The notes under the pieces are model-generated. The model saw only the letters and a list, made by a program, of their open reading frames with translations, searched no databases and was not told the DNA's origin. From positions 1-64,000 of the forward strand of contig JANXMZ010000045.1 of the NCBI GenBank assembly GCA_025354385.1: DNA of 64,000 nucleotides. The letters run 5' to 3'. This document shows, one piece after another, positions 1 to 8,782 of the stretch (position 1 is the stretch's first letter; each line of letters begins with the position of its first letter). The stretch comes from Bacteroidota bacterium (GTDB taxonomy: Bacteria > Bacteroidota > Bacteroidia > NS11-12g > UBA955). The position numbers and the translations under genes were made by a program.

Positions 1-2
1 TA

Positions 3-140
3 GGTGCAATAGTGAAAACAGTAACAGTAGATACCAACAATGCAGACATTGATTTATCAGCATTTGCAAACGGTGTTTACACAGTAACTGTCGTTGCAGA
101 TAATCAAGTAGCTACTAAGCAAATTATCTTAAATAAATAA
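3..140 (+). CDS. C-terminal fragment of a secreted protein with T9SS type A sorting domain (5' end outside window)
   Basis: Frame reads GAIVKTVTVDTNNADIDLSAFANGVYTVTVVADNQVATKQIILNK*, a typical Por-secretion C-terminal sorting tail. Confidence 0.75.
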   Translation, partial: GAIVKTVTVDTNNADIDLSAFANGVYTVTVVADNQVATKQIILNK

Positions 141-169
141 TAATTTTATATAGTTTTAGTTAAAAGAAA

Positions 170-198
170 GGCGCCCTGAATTGGAGCGCCTTTTTTTT
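170..198. terminator. Rho-independent terminator (possibly bidirectional)
   Basis: GGCGCCC-TGAATT-GGAGCGCC hairpin followed by T8, between the + strand CDS end at 140 and the - strand CDS end at 208. Confidence 0.75.
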
Positions 199-207
199 AT
201 GCCATTG

Positions 208-825
208 TTAAAAACTAAACTCCCAACCCAAATGGGCGGTTATAATGGGCATCAACTTTCTGGTAGCATGAAAAGTTTTGTTAATATAAATTCTATCGTC
301 TCCTAAAGCGGGAATTTGTTCGCCTGCCCAGGGCAATACATATAAACCTAGTTTTTTAAATGGGAACCATTGGAACCCAATTTGAGGGGTCATAACAAAG
401 TGATTAGCTTCACCTTTCTTTTGGTCATTTTGATTATATAAAAATTGATTCCATTGCAAACGTACACCCGTTAACAGACCACCTCTTTTTAATCCCATTT
501 TAAATTGATACTGGAACTCTAATCCAAGTCCATTCCATTGGGTTTCCCAATTGTCTTCTTTAAAATCGGAAGTTAATATTAGTTGTTTGCCAAAGGCACC
601 ACTCCACTTTCCAGAATAACCTAGTATGCCAAATCTGAACCCTTGTAGTTTCTTAAATTTAAAATCTAGGTTGGCATCAAAGCCAACGCTATTTTGTAAA
701 GTGCCTGCCCAAAAAGCAGGATCAGTTTCCAATGAAATAGAAAGTTTTAAAGAATCATTTTTTACTTGGGCATTGGTAGTTATTCCGAATAAAAAAAATG
801 AAATGATAAGAATTGTATTTTTCAT
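208..825 (-). CDS. Outer membrane beta-barrel-like protein, signal peptide
   Basis: 205 aa ORF with N-terminal signal peptide MKNTILIISFFLFGITTNAQ and alternating aromatic barrel-like strands; downstream of RND operon. Confidence 0.55.
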   Translation of the reverse strand: MKNTILIISFFLFGITTNAQVKNDSLKLSISLETDPAFWAGTLQNSVGFDANLDFKFKKLQGFRFGILGYSGKWSGAFGKQLILTSDFKEDNWETQWNGLGLEFQYQFKMGLKRGGLLTGVRLQWNQFLYNQNDQKKGEANHFVMTPQIGFQWFPFKKLGLYVLPWAGEQIPALGDDRIYINKTFHATRKLMPIITAHLGWEFSF

Positions 826-847
826 AAATAAAATTGATAATTGTAAT

Positions 848-3800
848 TTAAGCCTCAGTTTTTGGTGGTAGTAATTTGTAAATAACAGGTGTTACAATTC
901 TGGATAAAAGGGTAGAACTTATAAGTCCACCAATTAAAACAATCGCTAAAGGCGCAATGAGCGGATTTGTTGAAACTGCTATTGGCATTAGTCCTCCAAT
1001 GGCAGTTAAGGAGGTTAAAATGATAGGGAGGAAACGAATTTCCCCTGCTTCGCGGATGGCTTCTTCCAAACTTCTGCCTTCTTTTCTCAATTGGTTTGTA
1101 AAGTCAACCAACAAAATGGAGTTCTTCACCTCAATACCTGCCAATGCAATTAAACCAATAATGGCTACGAACGATAGTGAATTGCCTGTTATCCATAATG
1201 CCATTAAAGCACCCACCATTCCCAATGGAATTACAGACAAGACAATGAGTGTGCTTTTAAAGGTTTTAAATTCAAGAATTAAAATGGCAATGAATAAAAA
1301 AATGGTAATAATAATAATGGTGCCAAAGCCACCGAATGATTCTTGGCGCGATTCAAACTCCCCACCCATTTTAAAGTTGTATCCTTCCGGTAATTTTAAG
1401 CCGTTCATTTGTTTGATAACATCATTGATAACATTATCTGCAAGAAATCCTTTTTGAACAAACGCACTAACAGAAACAACCCTGAGTTTATCATAGTGAT
1501 TAATGGTTAATGGAGAAGATTCTAGTTTAATTGTTGAGATTTGAGATAAAGGAATAGCCATACCAGCATTATTGTTTACATACATATTGTTGAAAATATC
1601 CATGGTGGCTCTCTCGCCTTTTGGTGCTGTCAATATAATATCAAAATCGTTGCTGTTGGCATCAGAAAAATTGCCGAGCGTTAAACCCGCAACAGAAAGT
1701 CGCACAATTCGATCGATGTTGACGATTGGTATGCCCAAACTATTGGCCTTTTCTTTGTCAATATCCAGTTTAATATCGCTTTTTAAATTGATGACAGGAT
1801 TATTGACATATATGGTACCTTGCGATTGTTTTAAAAGATGCTCAACACGTTCTGCGATGAGTCTTAAAGAATCGAGATTTTCACCTTCTAGGCGCACTTC
1901 TATAGGTGCCACAATTGGGGGACCTTGTTCAAAGTTTTTAACCTCTATTTTAGCATCTACAAATGCACCGAATTGCTTTCTTAGTTGCTCAATTAATTCC
2001 AATTTTTTGTCGGGTGTCGTATGGGCTTCCAGTTGCACTAATATTTGAGCAAAATCGCCTCTTTCATTTTCTGGAATCACATTGTAATAAATGCGCGGAT
2101 TGCCTTTGCCAATATTGCTGGTGAAATATTTTATTTCAGAGTGCTTTGCAAGTTCTTTTTCTACATATTTTGCAACGCTATCTGTTTTGTAAATATTGGT
2201 TTGTAACGGTGTAATAATGTTGACCAAAAATTGTGGTTTTTCTGAAGCTGGAAATAAACTAAATCCTATAATTGGCATAAGTTGCAATGAACCAATAAAG
2301 ATAACCAATGCAATAATGACAGTAATTACAGGATGTTTTAAAGCACGGTCTAAAAAAGGACCATATACTTTATGAATGCCTGCTTGTAATGCCCTCAAAA
2401 ATAAATTGCCAGAATTCTGTCCTTCGTGTTGTTTTAAAATGCGACTGGATAAAAATGGAATGATAGTAAGAGACACGAGCATGGAAGCAAATACGCAACA
2501 AATAACGGCCATAGGTAAACTGCGAATAAAATCGCCAGCTCCTTCGGGTAAAAATACCAAAGGCATAAAAGCAATGATGAGGGTAGCTGTGCAACCAATA
2601 ACGGCCAATCCTATTTGTTTGGTGGCTTTTAAGGTGGCGTCTTTTCGTGAGAATCCTACTCGCAACCAACGTTCAATATTTTCGACAACAACAATGCTAT
2701 CATCTACTAATAATCCTAATGCAACTACTAAGCCTACTATGCTCAATTGATTCATGTTATAACCCAAGGCGTTCAGCATCACTAAACCTATGGCCAATGA
2801 TAAAGGTATTGAGATCATAACCACCACAGCAGCTCGGCCGCCCAACGGCAACAAAGTAATGGCTACCAATAGAATGGCAATAATAAAATCAATTCCCAAT
2901 CCACCTAAGCGATTGTTTACATTTTCTGCTTGGTCAAAATAATCTACCAATTCAATATTGGCAGGTAAAGTCTTTTTAAAATCTGCAATTACTGGCAAGT
3001 ACAATTTTTGAGTTTGTGAAATATTAAAGCCTGGTTTTTGTGCAGCATCTATCAATACACATCGGTGCCCATTTAATCTGGTTATGTGTTTGTTTTCTTC
3101 ATAATCAAAATGGACATCTGCCACATCTTTCAGAGCAATATTTTTACCGCCAACGCTATATACAATAGTGCTTTCAATTTCTGATATTGACTTGAAATTA
3201 CCACTTGTTTTAATGTTGAATGATTTGTTACCTGCAATTACACTTCCTCCAGGTATATTGGCAATTTCACTTTGCATACTTCCAATAATTGCACTCACAG
3301 GAATGTGCATTTGCGAAAGCTGATCGAGTTTTAAATCTACCCTAACAATTTGATTCGGCAAACCACTAATTTCAACTTTTTGCAAGGGTTTTACCTTTTC
3401 TAACATATCTTGTAAATACTCGGCATGTTTTTTCAATTGCTCGCGCGAAGCATTTTCAGAAACCAATCCCATTTGCAAAATATTAACATCTGTTGGAGAA
3501 ATTTTAGTGACATCAATGCTTAAAATATCTTCTGGTAATTCGCTGCGCATGCTATTTACTTCACGCACAATTTCTTGGTATTTTTCAGTAACATTACTCT
3601 CATATTTATATTCTACATTAATAACCGCAACACCATCGTTAATAGTGGTTTTAATACGTTTAATATCTTCCAATTCAGAGATTCTTTTTTCAATAGGGTC
3701 TACTACCAAATCTTCCATATCTTGGGGCGATGTGCCCGGGTAAACAACAATGATGGGAAACTGTGGAGCCTTTATTTCAGGGTCTTCCGAACGGGGCATA

Positions 3801-3892
3801 TTCAATAAAGTACTGATGCCAACGACAATGGCCATAATGAAAATTACCAAAGTAAATTGATAATTTTTTACAGCGTATTCTGATAATTTCAT
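848..3892 (-). CDS. Efflux RND transporter permease subunit (AcrB/CzcA superfamily)
   Basis: 1014 aa; RND motifs (GLVVALGLLVDDSIVVVENIER, GLIALAGIEVKNSILLVDF), multiple TM segments, adjacent MFP and TolC genes. Confidence 0.95.
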   Translation of the reverse strand: MKLSEYAVKNYQFTLVIFIMAIVVGISTLLNMPRSEDPEIKAPQFPIIVVYPGTSPQDMEDLVVDPIEKRISELEDIKRIKTTINDGVAVINVEYKYESNVTEKYQEIVREVNSMRSELPEDILSIDVTKISPTDVNILQMGLVSENASREQLKKHAEYLQDMLEKVKPLQKVEISGLPNQIVRVDLKLDQLSQMHIPVSAIIGSMQSEIANIPGGSVIAGNKSFNIKTSGNFKSISEIESTIVYSVGGKNIALKDVADVHFDYEENKHITRLNGHRCVLIDAAQKPGFNISQTQKLYLPVIADFKKTLPANIELVDYFDQAENVNNRLGGLGIDFIIAILLVAITLLPLGGRAAVVVMISIPLSLAIGLVMLNALGYNMNQLSIVGLVVALGLLVDDSIVVVENIERWLRVGFSRKDATLKATKQIGLAVIGCTATLIIAFMPLVFLPEGAGDFIRSLPMAVICCVFASMLVSLTIIPFLSSRILKQHEGQNSGNLFLRALQAGIHKVYGPFLDRALKHPVITVIIALVIFIGSLQLMPIIGFSLFPASEKPQFLVNIITPLQTNIYKTDSVAKYVEKELAKHSEIKYFTSNIGKGNPRIYYNVIPENERGDFAQILVQLEAHTTPDKKLELIEQLRKQFGAFVDAKIEVKNFEQGPPIVAPIEVRLEGENLDSLRLIAERVEHLLKQSQGTIYVNNPVINLKSDIKLDIDKEKANSLGIPIVNIDRIVRLSVAGLTLGNFSDANSNDFDIILTAPKGERATMDIFNNMYVNNNAGMAIPLSQISTIKLESSPLTINHYDKLRVVSVSAFVQKGFLADNVINDVIKQMNGLKLPEGYNFKMGGEFESRQESFGGFGTIIIITIFLFIAILILEFKTFKSTLIVLSVIPLGMVGALMALWITGNSLSFVAIIGLIALAGIEVKNSILLVDFTNQLRKEGRSLEEAIREAGEIRFLPIILTSLTAIGGLMPIAVSTNPLIAPLAIVLIGGLISSTLLSRIVTPVIYKLLPPKTEA

Positions 3893-3913
3893 ACTGCTAT
3901 TTTTTAAATTTAA

Positions 3914-4972
3914 TTATGGTTTTACCAAGGTTATAACAGATTGATCTGTTAGGTAAGCGCTTCCAGAAACAATCAGTGATTTGTAGTCAGAAAGTCCTTC
4001 GTTTATGAGAACAGTATTTTGATAAATACCTGCAATTTTTACGGCTACTTTTTTGGCTACTTTATCATCGTTGGTTACAAATACAAAGCCATTATTGGCA
4101 TTGCCATCCAATAAGGCATCGTATGGAATTCTCCAGCCATTATTTTTTTGTGAAACAATGATTTCGGTTTTGCCAAACATACCTGAAGCGATGTTTAAAT
4201 TTTTTGTGCTGCTAAGTTTAATGTCAATATTAAACGAACCAGTCGCAGGATCTGCATTTTCTGATTTGGCAGATACCATGCCTTCTATATTTTGCATATT
4301 TAAAGCTTCTATACTCACCAAAGCCTTGTCTTTTAAATGAGTTGTTGCCCATGCTTTGTCGCTTACTGCGATGCGTAAAATCCAATCACTGCTACCCTTG
4401 CTATTGGTTTGCAAAACGGGTGTTCCAGCACTAATGACTTGACCTTCTTGCGCCATTTTTTGTAAAACTACACCATCTTGAGTAGCCCTAATTTCTGAAT
4501 AATTTAAATTGAATTTAGCACTTGCCAATTGCTGCTGGGTTAGTTCAAGACCAGTTTTGGCATTTTGCAATTGTTCCAAAGTAGTAACACTATCTTTGAA
4601 TAAATTTTCCAATCTTTTATAGTCGCGGGCAGCCTTATTTAATGCAATTTGCGCTTGGTTTACTTGGGCTGTAATTTCAGTTAAATTAAGACTTGCTAAT
4701 ATTTGACCTTTGTGAATATTGTCACCTTCTTTTACATATATTTTTTGAATTACACCGCCAGTTTTAAATGATAAAAGTGTTTCGTCATCTGTGGTGAATT
4801 GTCCTGAGGCGAATAGGCTACTGCCCATTTCTGTTTTTTTCAAAGCTATAACTTTCACGGGTATGGCTTCATTGGTTTTTTGGGTGTTGGCGGGTTCTGC
4901 TTTTTTACCGCAACTGCTTATAAAAATAGCCAGTGCAAGACCCATGCTGATAAGGATTAAATTATTTTTCAT
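3914..4972 (-). CDS. Efflux RND transporter periplasmic adaptor subunit (MFP)
   Basis: Lipoprotein signal MKNNLILISMGLALAIFISSCGKK; biotinyl-lipoyl-like VKEGDNIHKGQILASL; ORF track starts at 5074 but the lipoprotein start is at 4972. Confidence 0.93.
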   Translation of the reverse strand: MKNNLILISMGLALAIFISSCGKKAEPANTQKTNEAIPVKVIALKKTEMGSSLFASGQFTTDDETLLSFKTGGVIQKIYVKEGDNIHKGQILASLNLTEITAQVNQAQIALNKAARDYKRLENLFKDSVTTLEQLQNAKTGLELTQQQLASAKFNLNYSEIRATQDGVVLQKMAQEGQVISAGTPVLQTNSKGSSDWILRIAVSDKAWATTHLKDKALVSIEALNMQNIEGMVSAKSENADPATGSFNIDIKLSSTKNLNIASGMFGKTEIIVSQKNNGWRIPYDALLDGNANNGFVFVTNDDKVAKKVAVKIAGIYQNTVLINEGLSDYKSLIVSGSAYLTDQSVITLVKP

Positions 4973-5033
4973 TTTAAATTTTGTTTGTAGGAGGAGTGAA
5001 TTTATTTTTTTGTTGAAGCATCTAAGTGAAGTA

Positions 5034-6377
5034 TTATTTGGTTGAATATTCTCTTTCGCAAATAGCCAAAGCAATTAATAATTGATATCGATTGATCACC
5101 ATTTTTAAAGCTGTAGTTGTTAGTTGGTTTCTTGCATCAATACTTTCAATAAAGGAGTGAATGCCTTCTTTGTAACCTTTTTCTATGAGTTTATTATAGG
5201 CCGTTGCTGCCTCTACTTGTTGAGTACTTGCCATATAATTATCATAGGCGCTTTTTAAATTGTTTTGCGCCATTTCTGCTGCTAACCTTATTTGCTGTCC
5301 TACAACGCTTGTATCTAAAAGTTGATTTTTTAAATCGAGTTCTGCTTGTTTTATTTTATGGGTATTTTTTCCTGCAGCGAATAGGGGAATATCTAATTGT
5401 AAACCTATAAAATAATAACGCGATTGTTGGTTGTATTTCCAGTCGCTAGCCTGAGAGCCAAGGTCAACAAAGCCGCTCAGCTTGGGCATCCAAAATGCCT
5501 GGTTCATTTTAAGTACAGTTTGGTATACTGAGATAGATTGTGTTAAAGCTTTTAATTCTGTTCTGTTTTTAACCGATGTTTCGCTGTTTAAATAGGTGTT
5601 TAGTTTTACTTGATCTAGGTTGTCTGTTCCACTAGTATCTATTGTCCGATTCATGTTTTCGTTAAGCAAAAAATTAAAGTACATCTGTGTATTTTTTACT
5701 TGTTGCATGGCCGATGATTGTTGCGCTTCTAAATTTTGAATTTCACTTTCAGAGCGCAACACATAAGCCTTAACACTTTTGCCATTTTGGTATAAACTTT
5801 CATTAATGCGTTTACCTTCTTTTGCAAGTTGTAAAGCGTTTTCGTATATGCCGATAGAACGTGACGCACTTAAATAATTGTAGTAGGCTACTTTGATGTT
5901 TTTAGTAAGTTCATTTTTGTAAATTTCAACTTCATATTGCTGCAATACAATTTGTGTTTTCTGAATTTGTTTATTGTAAATTAAATCAGAGTTGATAATG
6001 GGCATACTGGTGCGCACCTTAACATCGTAGAAATTCTTAGGGAAAAAATTAGTTTTTACATTGTTTATCTGTGGAAATGCATCACTCTTTGTCAATTGAT
6101 TGAGGGTGGTATAAACCGGGTTTAACATATCTCCCAAAGGAATGGCAATTTGTCGTCCACCTTCGCCAGATTGGTAATCACCTTTTAAGCCCACAGCAGG
6201 GAAGAAAAGACTGTTGGCTGTTTTACGAGAGAGCATTGCTTTTTCTAATGCAATGTTTTTTTGTTGCAGAACGAGGTTATTTTTCAAACCATTTTCCACG
6301 TAGTTGTCCAGGCTGCTTTGGGCTTGAATAGCATTGGCTGAGAAGCCTAGTAAAAGGAATGTTAATTTTAAGTTCAT
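5034..6377 (-). CDS. TolC family outer membrane efflux protein
   Basis: 447 aa with signal peptide and TolC-like coiled-coil repeats; operonic with MFP and RND. Confidence 0.93.
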   Translation of the reverse strand: MNLKLTFLLLGFSANAIQAQSSLDNYVENGLKNNLVLQQKNIALEKAMLSRKTANSLFFPAVGLKGDYQSGEGGRQIAIPLGDMLNPVYTTLNQLTKSDAFPQINNVKTNFFPKNFYDVKVRTSMPIINSDLIYNKQIQKTQIVLQQYEVEIYKNELTKNIKVAYYNYLSASRSIGIYENALQLAKEGKRINESLYQNGKSVKAYVLRSESEIQNLEAQQSSAMQQVKNTQMYFNFLLNENMNRTIDTSGTDNLDQVKLNTYLNSETSVKNRTELKALTQSISVYQTVLKMNQAFWMPKLSGFVDLGSQASDWKYNQQSRYYFIGLQLDIPLFAAGKNTHKIKQAELDLKNQLLDTSVVGQQIRLAAEMAQNNLKSAYDNYMASTQQVEAATAYNKLIEKGYKEGIHSFIESIDARNQLTTTALKMVINRYQLLIALAICEREYSTK

Positions 6378-6418
6378 TTGTATTAATGGCGTTATTGTTA
6401 TTAATTATGTTATTGTTA

Positions 6419-6431
6419 TTAACGGCGTTAA
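6419..6431. promoter_or_regulatory. Putative TetR operator (tolC side)
   Basis: Palindrome TTAACGGCGTTAA, 42 bp upstream of the TolC start; same architecture as 7099-7111. Confidence 0.6.
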
Positions 6432-6449
6432 GTATATAGGCAAAATTTT

Positions 6450-7073
6450 TTAACTGCTGGTATCCATTGTATTCATGAGCCAGTTTAGCGACTTGTTCAT
6501 GGATGGAATGATTTCAGATTCATCTAATAGTTTTTCAAATCGTTTGCGAATAGTAAGAGATACCATGCCATGTACCATGCCCCAAATGGCCATGGCCATT
6601 ACATCTACATCACCATGTTTAATGAGTTTTTTATCCATACACTCTTGCAAAATAGATTTTAAAATAAAGAGTGCATTATCTCCGCTGGTCCAGTTGCAAT
6701 CCTGCATTTTATTAATAAATTCCATCGGGGCAGGTAGTAAAAACATGAGGTCATAATAATCTGGGTATTCCAAACCAAAGCGCAAATAATTTTCACCCAA
6801 CTTGTGCAGGCGCAATAGAGGATTTTTAATATCAATGATATCTCGGTTAAATTCTTCCATTTTTTTGAATCCAATTTCGTGTAATTCAAATAAAATTTCG
6901 TTCTTGTCTTTAAAGTAAAGATATACTGTAGTTGGGCTATATTCTACAATCTCCGCAATCTTGCGCATGCTTACACCATCATAACCATGTTCGGAAAATA
7001 GTTTTACTGAAGCATCCAAAATCTGTTGCTTCAGTTCTACTTTTTGTTTTTCTTTTCTTTCGTTAATGCCCAT
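6450..7073 (-). CDS. TetR/AcrR family transcriptional regulator
   Basis: N-terminal HTH 'LKQQILDASVKLFSEHGYDGVSMRKIAEIVEYSPTTVYLYFKDKNEILFEL' diagnostic of TetR. Confidence 0.95.
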   Translation of the reverse strand: MGINERKEKQKVELKQQILDASVKLFSEHGYDGVSMRKIAEIVEYSPTTVYLYFKDKNEILFELHEIGFKKMEEFNRDIIDIKNPLLRLHKLGENYLRFGLEYPDYYDLMFLLPAPMEFINKMQDCNWTSGDNALFILKSILQECMDKKLIKHGDVDVMAMAIWGMVHGMVSLTIRKRFEKLLDESEIIPSMNKSLNWLMNTMDTSS

Positions 7074-7089
7074 GTGATTGATTCGGGAG

Positions 7090-7120
7090 CAAAATTAGTT
7101 AACAGTGTTAAGTTTTGCAA
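7090..7120 (-). promoter_or_regulatory. tetR promoter with embedded operator TTAACAGTGTTAA (7099-7111)
   Basis: On the - strand: TTG(-33)-20 bp-TAATTTTG(-7, matches TAnnTTTG); the spacer contains the perfect palindrome TTAAC-AGT-GTTAA. Confidence 0.65.
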
Positions 7121-7367
7121 CACATTTTTGAAAAATAGGGTTAATTAATTGAAATTTAGATAAATAAAATAATTGTGAAGGATTTAAAAGTTCATATTTA
7201 GAGAGACAGTAATTATAAAAATAGACATTTGGTTAAGCAACATTTCTCAAAGAGTTGTCGATTTAATGAGAATCCATCAAAAAATATTTTTAATAATATT
7301 GCTCAACAGTGAGTCAATTCCACCTGTTTTATTTTGAGTTCATTTAATCAATTAGAATGGATTAAAT

Positions 7368-7838
7368 TTAAATCAATAGGGTTTTGTAGGTAAATATTAT
7401 TCTCCCAGCCTGGTTAATAACAATCTCTTTGATATAAAATATATTTGATTTTCTCTCCTCCTTTTTCGAACTTTTATAAATTTCGTATTCGTAAGTAATG
7501 CTTCCCATTTTACAAATAATCTTTTCATCTTTTTTTTCTGAAATAATAAGTGTTGTTATATTTGTGTCATTTGAAATAATCCTTGAAATCCATACACTAG
7601 AATCTGTAAATATAAACTCTCCTGAAATTTCTTTTTCTATCCCGCCAATTTGAACGCCTTTCACTTTGAAACTTTGAGCTAATAAATTATCAGATAAAAA
7701 TAGGAGTCCACTAAAAATTATTAATTTTAAAATGGAAGATTTGATCATGAAATTATTTGAATAGGAGCGTATATTCATAATGGTTTGGTTTAAAAATAGT
7801 TTATTCATAGCACTTGTATCTGTTTGCAATAATAACAA
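7368..7838 (-). CDS. Hypothetical secreted/lipid-anchored small protein (start uncertain)
   Basis: Signal-like 'MIKSSILKLIIFSGLLFLSDNLLAQS' inside the ORF; true start probably the internal Met. Confidence 0.4.
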   Translation of the reverse strand: MLLLQTDTSAMNKLFLNQTIMNIRSYSNNFMIKSSILKLIIFSGLLFLSDNLLAQSFKVKGVQIGGIEKEISGEFIFTDSSVWISRIISNDTNITTLIISEKKDEKIICKMGSITYEYEIYKSSKKEERKSNIFYIKEIVINQAGRIIFTYKTLLI

Positions 7839-8153
7839 GAATTGAATGAATTCATTGCCTAGACAATTTATTTCAACTTGTTTTTTAACCTGTTAATTAA
7901 TTTGTAGGTTTAAGAATTGGCCAATGATTCTCTTTGTCATTTTTCTAGATTTTTAATTATTCAGAATAGGCTGCAAACCCATGTTATTTTTTTAACAACA
8001 TATTTAAACATTCGATCATTTATCAATATGGATAAATTTAAATTCATCGAAATACTTTTTAGGTCTAACATTCAAGCTCTTAAATTGCACCTCAAACAAT
8101 CCACAGCCAATTTACATTTACATAGTAAATCAACCAGTTTTTTACATTTTACA

Positions 8154-8738
8154 ATGAAAACATTAATCCGTCAGTTTTTCGATTCACAAGCCGTCCTTAC
8201 AAAGGATGAATGGTACCTCTTTGAAAGCAAGCTTACCGAACGCAGATTCAGAAAGGGTAGTATCATATTGATGGAAGGAGACGTTGAAAATTATTTATCA
8301 TTTATTATTAGCGGCTCTACGCGTTTATTTTCTATAACACCCAATGGCGAAGATATCTCCATTGAATTTGCAGGTGCCAATTGCTTCTCTAGCAGCTATA
8401 GTTCTTTTATTACACAAACACCTTCTAAATCAAATGTAGAGGCACTGGATGACACTTTACTAATGAGTATTAACTATAACGATTTAAACGAATGCTATAA
8501 ATGTTGTGCAACAGGCGAACGTTTGGGTAGGCTAAATGCGGAAAGTTATTTATGCTTTAAAGAAGAACGACAGATTAGTTTGCTTTCCAAAACAGCGACA
8601 GAAAGGTATATAGAATTATTAGAACAAAATCCTCAACTGCTTCAGCTTACCAAACTCCAGCACATTGCCTCCTATCTTGGCATAAAACCAGAAAGTTTAA
8701 GTCGAATTCGCAAATCGATGAACGCGCAGATAAATTAA
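8154..8738 (+). CDS. Crp/Fnr family transcriptional regulator
   Basis: cNMP-binding fold (FRKGSIILMEGDVENYLSFIISGSTRLF) and C-terminal HTH 'LQHIASYLGIKPESLSRIRK'; start reset to MKTLIRQFF from ORF start 7917. Confidence 0.88.
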   Translation: MKTLIRQFFDSQAVLTKDEWYLFESKLTERRFRKGSIILMEGDVENYLSFIISGSTRLFSITPNGEDISIEFAGANCFSSSYSSFITQTPSKSNVEALDDTLLMSINYNDLNECYKCCATGERLGRLNAESYLCFKEERQISLLSKTATERYIELLEQNPQLLQLTKLQHIASYLGIKPESLSRIRKSMNAQIN

Positions 8739-8782
8739 CAAATGTTAAGCACTGCTTTATTTGACGAGAATAGTTTTGTGGT

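Noticed and set aside
957-2750. Several + strand ORFs (957-1457, 1572-2048, 2376-2750) and - strand 2370-2669
   Set aside because: Antisense or out-of-frame to the clearly conserved RND permease; no family features.
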